From the NCBI RefSeq assembly GCF_004341235.1, contig NZ_SLUP01000003.1, forward strand, positions 310,001-374,000: a stretch of 64,000 nucleotides of DNA, read 5' to 3'. The notes under the pieces are model-generated. The model was not told where the DNA came from and did not search any database. It worked only from the letters and a program-made list of their open reading frames with translations. Positions 63,934 through 64,000 of the stretch are shown piece by piece. Numbering within the stretch: the stretch's first letter is position 1; every line of letters begins with the position of its first letter. The DNA comes from Mariniflexile fucanivorans. Its GTDB lineage: Bacteria > Bacteroidota > Bacteroidia > Flavobacteriales > Flavobacteriaceae. The translations under genes were made by a program, and so were the position numbers.

Positions 63934-64000
63934 AACTTAACTTATTTTAATACTAACAAAAGTAGAATTTTTGTATCAAAACTAACCTTAAAATCATCAA

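Noticed and set aside
1-64000. CRISPR array or tandem repeats
   Set aside because: No regularly spaced 20-40 bp repeats were found by eye; the only repeated short element is the GGTAA/GGGTAA operator.

Overview
The window is AT-rich DNA from a marine Bacteroidota, almost certainly a Flavobacteriaceae. The evidence is two SusC/SusD pairs, type IX secretion (T9SS) C-terminal sorting domains, Bacteroidota-type -7 promoter elements (TAnnTTTG-like), many secreted lipoproteins and IntDOT-like tyrosine recombinases. No species can be named from the sequence alone.

About 1-60.4 kb is a very large polysaccharide utilisation locus for sulfated red-algal galactans, most probably kappa/iota-carrageenan. 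The strongest evidence is a GH82 iota-carrageenase (23.3-24.9 kb), a GH16 kappa-carrageenase-type enzyme (22.3-23.3 kb), a GH127 enzyme suited to removing 3,6-anhydro-D-galactose, two GH42/GH167-like enzymes, four sulfatases, and a full set of genes to turn 3,6-anhydro-D-galactose into pyruvate and glyceraldehyde-3-phosphate (aldehyde dehydrogenase, enolase-superfamily cycloisomerase, PfkB kinase, KDPG/KDPGal aldolase; dauABCD-like).

Layout. (1) 1-12.4 kb, minus strand: sulfatase (cut by the window edge), CstA, a protein with an FMN-attachment-like motif, a Tat/lipoprotein FAD oxidoreductase, an S1_7-like sulfatase, a GH42-like lipoprotein, a VCBS/UnbV protein and a DUF4380-like protein. (2) 12.6-20.0 kb, plus strand, divergent: a second S1_7-like sulfatase, a truncated GH16, a second leaderless FAD oxidoreductase, an SSS symporter and an SMP-30-like propeller. 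(3) 20.1-22.2 kb: two nuclease-fold genes unrelated to sugar use. (4) 22.3-27.4 kb, minus: kappa- and iota-carrageenases, a GH42-like enzyme and a decayed T9SS tail. (5) 27.5-40.0 kb, minus: one long operon (cycloisomerase, dehydrogenase, PhoD-like, VCBS/UnbV, sugar MFS, GH16, GH127, HpcH aldolase). (6) 40.2-45.2 kb: SusC/D pair 1. (7) 45.6-48.8 kb: aldolase, kinase, GH16 and a small secreted protein. (8) 49.0-51.4 kb: sulfatase and AraC regulator. (9) 51.7-60.3 kb: a small T9SS-secreted protein, a decayed gene, and SusC/D/glycan-binding set 2. (10) 60.8-64 kb: integrase remnant, intact integrase, tRNA-Pro(GGG) and trxB.

The main unexpected signal is a repeated operator. Two direct hexamers, HGGTAA and GGGTAA in gene orientation, start exactly 21 bp apart and lie upstream of at least eight transcription units across the locus. 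In several units a -7-like element follows at a constant distance of about 31 bp. This looks like the binding site of the locus AraC-family regulator (50.5-51.4 kb) and ties both SusCD sets, the catabolic genes and the sulfatases into one regulon. A second point of interest is a possible extracytoplasmic flavin redox module: an exported FAD oxidoreductase overlapping a secreted protein with a DxxSGAT flavinylation-type motif.

Limits: family calls are from motifs and remembered family sequences, with no database search. Substrate calls for the non-signature GH16s, the GH42-like enzymes and the sulfatases are inference.
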